This document shows, one piece after another, positions 1-8,900 of a stretch of DNA of 38,383 nt. The notes under the pieces are model-generated. The model was not told the DNA's origin. It did not search any database and worked only from the letters and a program-made list of their open reading frames with translations. The DNA is from an uncultured Bacteroidota bacterium (GTDB taxonomy: Bacteria; Bacteroidota; Bacteroidia; Bacteroidales; GWA2-32-17): contig CAIQJL010000198.1 in the NCBI GenBank assembly GCA_903872185.1, forward strand, positions 1-38,383, given 5' to 3'. A program made the position numbers and the translations under genes. Numbering within the stretch: the stretch's first letter is position 1; every line of letters starts with the position of its first letter.

Positions 1-73
1 AACTCTCAGTCTTCGAGTGCCTCAGACTGACGACCTGCTATAGTCATCCTGAGGCTCTCGAAGGATGATTATA
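1..73. repeat. REP-like element, copy A
   Basis: This copy matches 215-287 with few differences. It has two parts. The first (about 6-30) is a hairpin with a 7-bp stem TCAGTCT/AGACTGA. The second (about 40-73) is an imperfect inverted repeat around TCATCCT...AGGATGA. A third, degenerate copy of the first half lies at 79-104. The element is non-coding here. The core resembles a short intergenic repeat that I recall from many Bacteroidota genomes, but I could not compare it with any database. Confidence 0.75.
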
Positions 74-116
74 TGTGCCCGGTCTTCGGGTGCTTTAGCC
101 TGACTTTTGAAAAAGT

Positions 117-150
117 ACTTAGAGTGCCTTAATTACTTAAATTGCCTTAA
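117..150. repeat. Short direct repeat in the ilvC downstream spacer
   Basis: ACTTAGAGTGCCTTAA (117-132) is followed by ACTTAAATTGCCTTAA (135-150), an 18-bp period with 13 of 16 positions identical. No function is visible. The rest of 105-214 holds no gene that I can support. Confidence 0.4.
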
Positions 151-214
151 GTTAAAATCAACAAAAAATTAATTAAAGAACTGTCACCTTTAGGCAATAG
201 AAGGGAGAGTTATA

Positions 215-287
215 AACTCTCAGTCTTCGAGTGTCTCAGCCTGACGATATGGTATAGTCATCCTGAGCGTAGTCGAAGGACGACTAT
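215..287. repeat. REP-like element, copy B, overlapping the ilvC stop
   Basis: This is the second copy of the 1-73 element. Its inner half, about 250-287, is an inverted repeat with 13-nt arms: GTATAGTCATCCT and AGGACGACTATAC. The arms pair with one mismatch, which becomes a G-U wobble in the minus-strand transcript. The ilvC stop codon TAG (284-286) and part of its last sense codon lie inside the outer arm, so the hairpin forms at the very 3' end of the ilv mRNA. It could act as a terminator or 3'-end protector, although it lacks a long U run. Confidence 0.75.
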
Positions 288-1327
288 ACTTTTGCACGTA
301 GTTTTCTAACCATTTTACCAGCCTGCCACATTTCAGAGTTATTTATTTCTTCGAGTTCTTTGCTTAAATTTTCTCTATAATCATGCTTTGCATTACTTTC
401 TATTACAATTTGTGCTTCATTACCATTTGCTACACTTTCGTATAGTTCATTAAACAAAGGAGTAACTGAATCTCTAAATTTGTTTTTCCAATCTAATGCA
501 CCACGCTGTGCAGTAGTTGAAGTGTTGGCATACATCCAGTCCATTCCATTTTCTGCTACTAACGGCATAAGGCTTTGTGTTAATTCTTCAACAGTTTCGT
601 TAAATGCTTCAGAAGGAGAGTGCCCGTTTTTTCTAAGAACATTATATTGAGCTTCCATTATTCCGGCTAATGCTCCCATAAGAACACCTCTTTCACCTGT
701 TAAATCGCTATAAACTTCTTTCTTAAAATCTGTTTCAAAAAGATAACCTGAACCAACTCCAATTCCAAGGGCAATTGCTTTGTCTTTGGCTTTTCCTGTA
801 TAGTCAAAGTAAATTGCATAGCTTGAATTTATTCCTTTTCCTTCAAGAAATAATCTTCGCACGCTTGTGCCCGAACCTTTAGGTGCTACAAGTATAACAT
901 CAATATTGTGTGGTGGAATAATATTAGTTCTGGATGAAAAAGTTACACCAAAACCATGCGAAAAATATAATGTTTTTCCTTCTGTTAAATTTGATTCAAT
1001 AGTTTTCCAGTTTGAAATTTGTCCTGCATCAGAAAGTAAATACATTATTACTGTTGCTTTCTTAGCAGCTTCTTCAATTGAAAATAATGTTTCATTTTCT
1101 TTCCATCCATCTACTTTTGCTTTTTCCCAGCTTTTAGAATTATTTCTTTGTCCCACAATAACATTAAATCCATTATCTCTTAAATTTAATGCCTGTGCAG
1201 GCCCCTGAACGCCATAGCCAATAATAGCAATAGTTTCATTTTTCATTACTTCTAATGCTTTTGATATCGGAAATTCTTCACGTGTAACAACGTTCTCTTC
1301 AACGCCGCCAAAGTTCATTTTTGCCAT
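284..1327 (-). CDS. ilvC: Ketol-acid reductoisomerase (IlvC)
   Basis: This cytosolic enzyme uses NADPH and Mg2+ to rearrange and reduce acetolactate or acetohydroxybutyrate to the dihydroxy acid, the second common step of valine and isoleucine synthesis. The protein is 347 aa. The Rossmann motif GYGVQG is at 37-42, and the cofactor loop GQRNNSKSW at 59-67. The metal ligands D208 and E212 (DLTGE) and E244 and E248 (ETVEE) have the 4/32/4 spacing of class I enzymes, and the substrate-side serine is probably S270. The start is ATG. It is the last gene of the ilvDBNC operon, 12 nt after ilvN. Its final codon and TAG stop are inside a REP-like inverted repeat. Confidence 0.97.
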   Translation of the reverse strand: MAKMNFGGVEENVVTREEFPISKALEVMKNETIAIIGYGVQGPAQALNLRDNGFNVIVGQRNNSKSWEKAKVDGWKENETLFSIEEAAKKATVIMYLLSDAGQISNWKTIESNLTEGKTLYFSHGFGVTFSSRTNIIPPHNIDVILVAPKGSGTSVRRLFLEGKGINSSYAIYFDYTGKAKDKAIALGIGVGSGYLFETDFKKEVYSDLTGERGVLMGALAGIMEAQYNVLRKNGHSPSEAFNETVEELTQSLMPLVAENGMDWMYANTSTTAQRGALDWKNKFRDSVTPLFNELYESVANGNEAQIVIESNAKHDYRENLSKELEEINNSEMWQAGKMVRKLRAKV

Positions 1328-1339
1328 ATTTTATTATAT

Positions 1340-1882
1340 TTATTGTTTATTAAATCGATAATTATTTTCAAGATCTTTCAGATATTCTGAAAGCTTTTTT
1401 ATTGGTTTTGTAATTGCAACTCTACCTGAGCGAACAAATTCTAATAAGCCATATGGCTCAAGCTTGTCATACAAATCCTGAGTTTCGTTCATATGTCCGG
1501 TTTTTTCTATTACAATATATTCTTTTTCGAAAGTAAGAATTCTTGCATGATGTTCGCGTACTATCTTTTCAACTTCTTTACCTTTCATTAAAGCATCAGT
1601 AGATACTTTATATAATGCAATTTCCTGATGTATAATCTCATCTTCTTCATGTAAGAATGCTTTTAAAATATCAACCTGTTTCTCAAGTTGGTTTACCACT
1701 TTAATAGCTAATTCATAAGAAGATTTTAAAACTACAGTATATCTGTGAATACCTCTTATTTCGGACTCAGATGCAGTAATGCTTTCAATATTAAGATTAC
1801 GCTTTGTAAATATTGTTGTAACTCTGTGCAGTAATCCCGGAACATTTTCGGTAAATATTGATATTGTATATAATCTGTTCAT
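1340..1882 (-). CDS. ilvN: Acetolactate synthase small (regulatory) subunit
   Basis: This is the regulatory subunit that activates IlvB and confers valine feedback inhibition. I chose the ATG at 1882 (MNRLYTISIF, 180 aa). A longer open frame reaches 1948, but it would overlap ilvB and add 22 residues foreign to the family. With the chosen start the gap to the ilvB stop is 10 nt, matching the other operon gaps. The N-terminal ACT domain spans about residues 4-75. It carries the ENVPGLLHR and NLNIES segments, whose asparagines correspond to the valine-binding region of E. coli IlvH. A C-terminal ALS small-subunit domain follows (about 85-165, with EFVRSGRVAI). Confidence 0.95.
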   Translation of the reverse strand: MNRLYTISIFTENVPGLLHRVTTIFTKRNLNIESITASESEIRGIHRYTVVLKSSYELAIKVVNQLEKQVDILKAFLHEEDEIIHQEIALYKVSTDALMKGKEVEKIVREHHARILTFEKEYIVIEKTGHMNETQDLYDKLEPYGLLEFVRSGRVAITKPIKKLSEYLKDLENNYRFNKQ

Positions 1883-1892
1883 TGTGTTAATT

Positions 1893-3620
1893 TTATTCAA
1901 ATAAAACATTAGAAACCGAAGTGCCCGAAGGCACCATTGGAAAAACATTAGCTTCCTGCTCTACAATAACTTCTAAAAGATAAGTAGTTTTTGAATTAAG
2001 CATTTCTTCAATTGCTGTTTCTAGGTTTTCACGATTAGTAACTTTTTTTGCAGGTATATTATAGGCTTTTGCTATTGTTGTAAAATCAGGATTTTCCATT
2101 TCGGTAAAAGAATACCTTCCTTTAAAGAACAATTCCTGCCACTGCCGTACCATTCCTAAAAAACTATTATTCAGAATAACAATTTTAACGGGTAATTTTG
2201 TTTGATAACAAATCCCCAATTCCTGCATAGTCATTTGAAAACCGCCATCACCAAGAAAAGCAATAACCTCTCGTTCCGGAGTTCCCAGCTTTGCTCCAAA
2301 TGCAGCAGGTAAACCAAAACCCATTGTTCCGAGTCCTCCAGAAGTTACGAGGCTATTGTTTTTATTAAACTTATAATATCTGGCAGACAACATCTGGTGC
2401 TGACCAACATCTGTAACAACAACAGCTTCACCTTTTGTTTTTTCAGATATCATATGTATTACTTCACCCATATTTATTTTTTCTGTTGTTGGTGAAAATT
2501 GTTTTTTTATAACTTTATCAAATTCAATTTCATAGTCTCTGTAGAATTCTAATAACCAATAGTTGTATTTTTTGGTTTTAATTTCATTATTGAGAATTTG
2601 AAGAATTTCTTTAGCATCAGCGATTAATGCTACATCTACTAATACATTTTTATTTACCTCAGAAGCATCTATTTCAATATGAATAATTTTTGCCTGTTTT
2701 GCATATTGATTTAAATCACCTGTAACACGATCATCGAAACGCATTCCAATTGCTATTAGTAAATCGGCTTCATTAGTTTTTAAATTTGGTGCATAGTTTC
2801 CATGCATTCCAAGCATGCCAACATATAATTTATGATCCTGTGGAAATGAGGAAAGCCCAAGTAATGTAGAAGCAACAGGAATTCCCGATTTCTCAGCAAA
2901 TTGCAATAATTCATTACAAGCTTCAGAAAGAATTACTCCATGTCCTGCCAATATCATTGGCTTCTTGGCATTATTTATTAGTTCGACAGCAGTTTTGATT
3001 GCATTTAAATCTGGCTTTGGATAAGGAAAATAGCTTCGCAATTTTGTGCATTTTTCATAAACAAATTCAGCACACCCAAGTTGTGCATCCTTTGTTATAT
3101 TTACCAAAACTGGTCCGGGCCTTCCTGTATTTGCAGTGTAAAACGCTTTAGCAAGTACCTCAGAAATTTCTTCAGTTTTTGTAACCTGGTAATTCCATTT
3201 TGTTACAGGCATTGAAATACTAGTTATATCCTGCTCCTGAAAAGCGTCACTTCCTAATAATTTTGAATCAACCTGCCCAGTAATACAAACAATTGGTGTT
3301 GAATCTAACTGTGCATCAGCTAACCCTGTGATTAAATTTGTGGCACCTGGTCCTGAAGTAACAATACATACACCAGTTTTTCCTGAAGTTCTTGCATAAC
3401 CCTGAGCAGCATGTACAGCACCTTGTTCATGACGTGCCATTATATGATTTATTTTTTCTTTATAATCAAATAATGCATCATAAACAGGCATAATTGCACC
3501 GCCAACATAACCAAAAAGTATATCAACACCCTCTTCAACTAATGATTTCATTACTGCTTCTGCACCAGTAATTACTTTCTTAGAAACTATTGTTTCATTT
3601 TCTATTAAAGTTGTTTCCAT
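1893..3620 (-). CDS. ilvB: Acetolactate synthase large (catalytic) subunit
   Basis: This ThDP- and FAD-dependent enzyme condenses two pyruvates, or pyruvate with 2-oxobutyrate, in the first common step of branched-chain amino acid synthesis. At 575 aa it has the usual length. The catalytic glutamate is E65 in [16 protein letters not shown], followed by the conserved TSGPGATN. The FAD-domain motif RFDDRVTG is at 294-301. The ThDP/Mg motif runs from GDGG (457-460) to the double asparagine N484-N485. It lies 8 nt after ilvD and 10 nt before ilvN, so the two subunits should be made from one mRNA. The start is ATG, with no Shine-Dalgarno sequence, as is usual in this phylum. Confidence 0.97.
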   Translation of the reverse strand: METTLIENETIVSKKVITGAEAVMKSLVEEGVDILFGYVGGAIMPVYDALFDYKEKINHIMARHEQGAVHAAQGYARTSGKTGVCIVTSGPGATNLITGLADAQLDSTPIVCITGQVDSKLLGSDAFQEQDITSISMPVTKWNYQVTKTEEISEVLAKAFYTANTGRPGPVLVNITKDAQLGCAEFVYEKCTKLRSYFPYPKPDLNAIKTAVELINNAKKPMILAGHGVILSEACNELLQFAEKSGIPVASTLLGLSSFPQDHKLYVGMLGMHGNYAPNLKTNEADLLIAIGMRFDDRVTGDLNQYAKQAKIIHIEIDASEVNKNVLVDVALIADAKEILQILNNEIKTKKYNYWLLEFYRDYEIEFDKVIKKQFSPTTEKINMGEVIHMISEKTKGEAVVVTDVGQHQMLSARYYKFNKNNSLVTSGGLGTMGFGLPAAFGAKLGTPEREVIAFLGDGGFQMTMQELGICYQTKLPVKIVILNNSFLGMVRQWQELFFKGRYSFTEMENPDFTTIAKAYNIPAKKVTNRENLETAIEEMLNSKTTYLLEVIVEQEANVFPMVPSGTSVSNVLFE

Positions 3621-3628
3621 TTTGTTTT

Positions 3629-5449
3629 CTATATTATTCTTATAGCACCTTTATCAGCTGATGAAACATGTTTTGCGTAAATCTGTAATGATTTTGAAAC
3701 ATTTCTTTTTCTATTTGCTGGTAAAAATGAATTCTCTTTTTTTTCTTTTTCAAAATTCATTCTTTGCTCAATTTCATCATTGCTTAGTAAAAGATTGATA
3801 CTTCGATTTAAAATATTAATTTCTATTTCATCTCCATTTTTAACAATAGCCAAAATGCCACCAGATGCAGCTTCTGGAGAAACATGTCCAATTGAAAGTC
3901 CTGATGTACCGCCTGAAAATCTTCCATCGGTTATTAATGCACATTTTTCACCTAGTCCTTTTGATTTTAAATAGGAGGTAGGATAAAGCATTTCCTGCAT
4001 ACCAGGTCCGCCACGAGGTCCTTCGTATCTTATTATAACTATATCTCCGGCTATCACTTTATCATTTAATATTCCATCACATGCTTCATCCTGAGAATCA
4101 AAAACTACAGCATTGCCTTTAAACTCCCATATAGATTTATTTACGCCCGCTGTTTTAACAATACATCCATCAGGAGCTAGATTACCAAAAAGAATTGCTA
4201 AACCACCTTCTTTGTGATATGCATTTTCGATATTTCTAACACATCCATTTTCTCTGTCATTATCTACTAAAACATTATAATTTTCCTGACTTCCTAATTT
4301 AGAATTACGATATCTACCAGGAGCGCTTAGCCAAAATTTATTTATTTCAGATTTTAATGAACTAAAACTATTTTCTTCAATTGCCTGAGATAAATTTAAT
4401 CCATCTACTCTTTTAACTTCTGGGAAGATTAAACCAGCTTTTTTTAGTTCACTTAAAATTGCTAAAACACCACCTGCTTTATGAACATCTTCTATGTAGT
4501 ATTTTGAGTTTGGTGAAACTTTGCATAAACAGGGAGTCTTTCTTGAAAGCTCATCAACATCTTTAATTGAAAATTCAACATCTGCTTCATTTGCAACTGC
4601 TAATAAATGCAAAATTGTATTTGACGATCCTCCCATTGCAATATCTAAAGTCATTGCATTTAAAAATGCTTGTCTATTAGCAATACTTCTTGGAAGAACA
4701 GTTTCGTCGCCATCTTGATAATATGCAAATGCAAGCTCAACTATTCTTTCTGCAGCATTTTCAAAAAGAGTTAATCTGTTTTTATGTGTTGCTAATAAAG
4801 TTCCATTTCCAGGAAGTGACAATCCCAAGGCTTCAGTCAAGCAATTCATTGAATTCGCAGTAAACATTCCTGAGCATGAACCACAGGTTGGACAAGCATT
4901 TTTTTCTACAGATAATAAATGTTCTTTAGAAACCGTTGGATTAGCGCCTAAAACCATTGCATCAACTAGATCATATTTATTCCCATCAATAAAACCTGCT
5001 TCCATTGGACCACCAGAAACAAATATTGTTGGAATATTAAGCCTCATTGCAGCCATCATCATTCCTGGAGTAATTTTATCACAATTACTAATGCAAATTA
5101 GCGCATCTGCCTTATGTGCATTACACATATATTCAACACTGTCAGCGATTATTTCTCTTGAGGGTAAAGAATATAACATTCCATCATGACCCATAGCTAT
5201 TCCATCATCTATTGCTATGGTATTAAATTCAGCAGCAAAGCAACCTTTGCTTTCTATTATTTCTTTTACCATTTGTCCAACATTATGAAGATGTACATGT
5301 CCCGGAACAAATTGAGTAAATGAATTTGCTATTGCAATTAAAGGTTTTCCCATTTGATCATCCTTCATCCCATTGGCTCGCCATAAGCTTCTAGCTCCGG
5401 CCATTTTGTTTCCTTCAATTGTTATTGAGCTTCTTAATTTATTTTTCAT
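3629..5449 (-). CDS. ilvD: Dihydroxy-acid dehydratase (IlvD)
   Basis: This Fe-S enzyme dehydrates 2,3-dihydroxy-isovalerate or -methylvalerate to the 2-oxo acid. The protein is 606 aa, the normal length. Expected active-site residues are present: D81 in [10 protein letters not shown]123-D124-K125 in SNCDKITPG (cluster ligand, Mg ligand and the lysine that is carbamylated in the family), and C192 in [12 protein letters not shown]486 and the [12 protein letters not shown] segment (511-522, catalytic serine) are also there. It is the first gene of the ilv operon. Its ATG at 5449 lies only about 12 nt after the U run of an attenuator hairpin, and it is followed by ilvB after 8 nt. Confidence 0.97.
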   Translation of the reverse strand: MKNKLRSSITIEGNKMAGARSLWRANGMKDDQMGKPLIAIANSFTQFVPGHVHLHNVGQMVKEIIESKGCFAAEFNTIAIDDGIAMGHDGMLYSLPSREIIADSVEYMCNAHKADALICISNCDKITPGMMMAAMRLNIPTIFVSGGPMEAGFIDGNKYDLVDAMVLGANPTVSKEHLLSVEKNACPTCGSCSGMFTANSMNCLTEALGLSLPGNGTLLATHKNRLTLFENAAERIVELAFAYYQDGDETVLPRSIANRQAFLNAMTLDIAMGGSSNTILHLLAVANEADVEFSIKDVDELSRKTPCLCKVSPNSKYYIEDVHKAGGVLAILSELKKAGLIFPEVKRVDGLNLSQAIEENSFSSLKSEINKFWLSAPGRYRNSKLGSQENYNVLVDNDRENGCVRNIENAYHKEGGLAILFGNLAPDGCIVKTAGVNKSIWEFKGNAVVFDSQDEACDGILNDKVIAGDIVIIRYEGPRGGPGMQEMLYPTSYLKSKGLGEKCALITDGRFSGGTSGLSIGHVSPEAASGGILAIVKNGDEIEINILNRSINLLLSNDEIEQRMNFEKEKKENSFLPANRKRNVSKSLQIYAKHVSSADKGAIRII

Positions 5450-5460
5450 TGATTTAATAA

Positions 5461-5497
5461 AATTAAAAAGCCTTTCTTCGGTGTGAAGAAAGGCTTT
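5461..5497 (-). terminator. ilv attenuator terminator
   Basis: On the minus strand a perfect 13-bp stem, AAAGCCTTTCTTC / GAAGAAAGGCTTT, with a 5-nt loop (5480-5484) is followed by a U-rich tail (TTTTTAATTTT). It sits between the ilv promoter and the ilvD start codon, so it must be conditional. The 5' stem arm plus loop can alternatively pair with the upstream segment 5513-5523. Confidence 0.9.
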
Positions 5498-5512
5498 AAA
5501 TTATTATAATAG

Positions 5513-5523
5513 CTTTCCTCACC
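5513..5523 (-). promoter_or_regulatory. ilv antiterminator 5' arm
   Basis: On the minus strand this reads GGTGAGGAAAG. It can pair with CTTTCTTCACACC, the 5' arm and loop of the terminator, through 11 base pairs with one G-U wobble and a 2-nt bulge. That pairing would exclude the terminator hairpin. It overlaps the leader-peptide stop codon (5519-5521). A ribosome that finishes the peptide would therefore mask this arm, while one stalled on the isoleucine codons would leave it free. Confidence 0.75.
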
Positions 5524-5572
5524 CGTGGGGGATTTTAATAATGATAATATTAATGTTGATATTCATTTTCAT
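5519..5572 (-). CDS. ilv operon leader peptide (isoleucine-rich)
   Basis: This is a 17-codon open frame, ATG to TGA, encoding MKMNININIIIIKIPHG. Seven of 17 codons are isoleucine (ATT or ATC), four of them consecutive (5537-5548); none is leucine or valine. It lies in the 5' leader of ilvDBNC between a consensus promoter and a terminator hairpin. The arrangement is that of classical amino-acid attenuation leaders such as those of the enterobacterial his, ilv and thr operons: low charged Ile-tRNA stalls the ribosome, the antiterminator forms, and the operon is read. The peptide itself probably has no function. Translation is inferred from the architecture, not shown. Confidence 0.88.
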   Translation of the reverse strand: MKMNININIIIIKIPHG

Positions 5573-5580
5573 AAAATTTG

Positions 5581-5598
5581 CTGTCATTTTTTTGACAG
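5581..5598 (-). promoter_or_regulatory. Palindrome at the ilv transcription start
   Basis: CTGTCA and TGACAG are separated by six A/T bases just downstream of the -7 box, overlapping the expected start site (about 5595). It could be a 5'-end RNA hairpin or an operator half-site pair. The sequence does not decide between these. Confidence 0.45.
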
Positions 5599-5600
5599 TG

Positions 5601-5631
5601 CAAATTTAAGTCAGATAAAATGGTATTCAAA
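5601..5631 (-). promoter_or_regulatory. ilv operon promoter, Bacteroidetes consensus
   Basis: On the minus strand TTTG (5628-5631) is followed by exactly 19 nt and then TAAATTTG (5601-5608). This fits the -33/-7 consensus TTTG-N19-TAnnTTTG of Bacteroidetes housekeeping sigma factors. The transcript would start near 5595 and have a leader of about 145 nt before ilvD. Confidence 0.85.
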
Positions 5632-5775
5632 ATCAAAGAAAATTATATGAATAATCAAATAAAATTATATAATTGATATCCTGTGTTTTAAGTTATGGTC
5701 TTTGACTTTTTGAAAAACGGTATGTTTAGAATTGAAAGGTGAAAATATAAGTAAAAACACTTATTTGCTTTGTCG

Positions 5776-5803
5776 TTTTACCCAAATTGTTTACAGCTTG
5801 CCA
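5776..5803 (+). promoter_or_regulatory. Possible 20-bp-period direct repeat upstream of the first giant adhesin
   Basis: TTTACCC (5777-5783) and CTTGCCA (5797-5803) are offset by exactly 20 bp. They resemble the better repeats at 14825-14854 and 22059-22087 (read there on the minus strand as TTxACCCC). The site ends 107 bp before the start codon at 5910. It is the weakest of the three and could be chance. Confidence 0.3.
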
Positions 5804-5863
5804 CAACAGAAGCCAATTTATCCCTTTTAACTTTATTAGTATATTTAAAATTAATTTCGATAG

Positions 5864-5871
5864 TAAATTTG
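5864..5871 (+). promoter_or_regulatory. -7 box for the 1730-aa adhesin gene
   Basis: TAAATTTG matches TAnnTTTG and would give a start near 5878 and a 5' untranslated region of about 32 nt. No TTTG is found at the expected -33 position, so the promoter may need an activator. The rest of 5632-5863 shows no gene that I can support. Confidence 0.55.
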
Positions 5872-5909
5872 TTAAAACCAAGTCAAAATTCCTTTAACAT
5901 ATTATTTTT

Positions 5910-8900
5910 ATGAAAGCAAAAAGACTTAAATTACAAAGTTCTTTTAAACAGGTAAATGCAAAAGCATTTTTATTGAGTTTTTTATTATTTATTTCTATAA
6001 TTCAAGCGAATGCGCAAATTACCATTGATAATACAAAAACAAATGCACAATTAGTTACTCAATTATTAGGGTCTGGAGTAAGTGCTTCAAATGTAGTATT
6101 TAGAGGAGTCAGAAATGTAAGTTCAAGGTATCAGAATGGTGCATTTACCACAGCAACTACAACATTAGCTCAAATGGGTTTTACTGGTGGTGTAGTATTA
6201 TCAACAGGTAATACTTCAGACATTCCACTTACTTTAGGAACAAATCCAGGATCAGTTGGTCAAATGTCATATAATTATATTTCAGGAACTACTGGAGAAA
6301 TAAGACAAAGCAATCCTGTAGCTGGCCAAGATGCTGATGCCGATAATTTAGTAAATGTAAATTATTATAATGCAGCAATTTTAGAATTTGATTTTATTCC
6401 GGTTGGAGATGCTGTTTCATTTCGTTATATTTTTGGTTCAGAAGAATATTCAGATCAAAGTGGAATAATAAACTATCAATGTTCATCTTATAACGATAAA
6501 TTTGCTTTTTTAATAAGCGGTCCTGGAATAGTTGGAGGACAAGGATATACGAATGATGCAAGAAATATTGCAAGATTAAACAATGGAGCAGAAGTTGGAA
6601 TTAATTCTGTTAATGGCGGAGTAGTTGGATCTAGCGGTGGGTCTCCATCAGCAGCGAATTGTGAAGCAGCATCACTTACTGCATGGGTACAAAATACACC
6701 AAGTCCAGAGTATCTCGGACATATAGACGGAACAGAGTTAAATGGAAATACAAGAATATTAACTGCTTCTCAATCAGGATTAACTCCAGGGCAAACTTAT
6801 CATATTCGTTTACTTGTTACTGATGCAAATGACGGTGCTTATGATGCAGTTGTTTATATAGAAGCCGGAAGTTTTACAAGTCCAACAGCAACATTAACTA
6901 CAACAGCAACTCCATCAACAATTTGTTCAGGAAACAGCACTTATGCAAAAACAGTTGTTGCAAGCGGAACAGCACCATATAATTACACTTGGAGTAACGG
7001 AGTAACTCATTTAAATAGCGTAAACCCAAGTGATTCAATTTTAGTTTCACCTGGATCAACAACAACTTATACAGTAACAGTAGTTGACAGTCACTTACCA
7101 GTTGCAACTACATCAGTTGGTAGTGTCACAGTATCAGTAACACCTTTACCAACAGCATCTATTTCTTATACTGGTTCACCTTTTTGTACATCAGTTTCAC
7201 CAGTAAGTGTTAATTTAACTGGCACAAATGCATATACTAGCGGAACATATACTGCAAGCCCTGGGTTAACAATAAATGCTTCAAGTGGTTTAATAACTCC
7301 AGGCTCAAGTACTGCAGGTGGACCATATATTGTAACATATACTATTGCTGCATCAGGAGGATGTTCTGTTATTACTACAACTTCAAATGTTTCAATTTCC
7401 TCACCGGTAAGTCAAACTATTACTGGAGTTACTCAACTTTGTAATGGACTAACAAACACTTTTACAGTAAATCCTACTTCAGGTGGTACATGGACAAGTT
7501 CTTCTCCTGCAGTAGCGTCTGTTAATGCAACAACTGGATTGGTTACAGGATTAACCGCTGGTTCAACTACTATTTCATACAATGTTACAACTGGTGGTTG
7601 TGTAAATACTGCTACTCAAAATGTAACAATAACTTCACCCGTTACTCAATCTATTACTGGCACATCACAACTTTGTATAGGTGCTACAAATACTTATACA
7701 AATAGTCCAACTGCTGGTGGAACATGGTCAAGTTCAATACCTGTATTTGCAACAGTAAATTCTTCTGGTTTGGTAACAGGAATTGGATCAGGTACATCAG
7801 TAATTACATATAGTGTTACAACTACAGGAGGTTGTGTTAATACAGCGACACAAAACGTAACTATTTCAGCTCCTGTTTCCCAAACAATTACTGGAGCATC
7901 ATTACTTTGTAATGGATTAAATAATAATTTTACTGTAAGTCCTACATCAGGAGGAATATGGTCAAGTTCAGCTACAGGAGTAGCAACAGTTAATTCATCA
8001 ACTGGATTAGTTACTGGAGTTTCTGCTGGATCAACAAATATTATTTATACTGTTACAACTACAGGAGGATGTATTAATACAGCAACACAAAGTGTAACCA
8101 TAACAAGTCCAGTTTCGCAAACAATTACAGGAGCAACTCAATTATGCGATGACGCTATTACAAATTATTCAATAAGTCCAACAACAGGTGGATTATGGTC
8201 AAGCGGAACAACTGGAGTAGCAACAATTAATTCAACCTCGGGACTAATTTTAGGAGTTTCATCAGGAACTTCTACTATTACATATTCCGTAACAACTTCT
8301 GGAGGCTGTGTAAATACTGCAACACAAACCTTAACTGTAAATCCATTACCAAATGTTACAGCAACGAGTAGTGTTACATTAAACTCTGTTTGTAATGGTG
8401 GCAATGTAACATTAACTGGAGGAGGAGCAAATTCATATAGCTGGTCAGGCGGAGTTACAAATGGAGTTTCATTTACTCCGTCAGGAACAAATACATATAC
8501 TGTAATTGGTACTGATATTAATACCTGCCAGAATAATGCTCAAATTACTGTAACTGTAAATTCTTTACCAAATATTTCAATTTCAGGATTAATATTAGCA
8601 AATCCAACAGCATGTTTAGGAACGAATGGTCAAATTACTGGAATAACGGTAACAGGTGCACCAACAATTCAATATTCATGGAATGCTGGAGCTTCACAAT
8701 TATCTTCTGATTTAATTGGAGTACCTGCTGGCGCATATACTTTAGTAGCAACAGATGGAAATGGATGTGTTTCTTCTGTAGGACCATATTCACTTTCAGA
8801 TCCCGGAGCACCATCTGCACCAGTAATAAATATTTTAAGTGGACCTGTTTGCGAAGGAAGTCCATTTACATTATCAATAAACAATCCTAATGCATTAGCA

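Noticed and set aside
867-1208. Open frame of 113 codons on the plus strand inside ilvC
   Set aside because: It is antisense to a clearly conserved ilvC region and is explained by codon bias of that gene.
1883-1948. N-terminal extension of ilvN by 22 residues
   Set aside because: It would overlap the end of ilvB, and the family starts at the MNRLYTISIF methionine; the shorter start keeps normal operon spacing.
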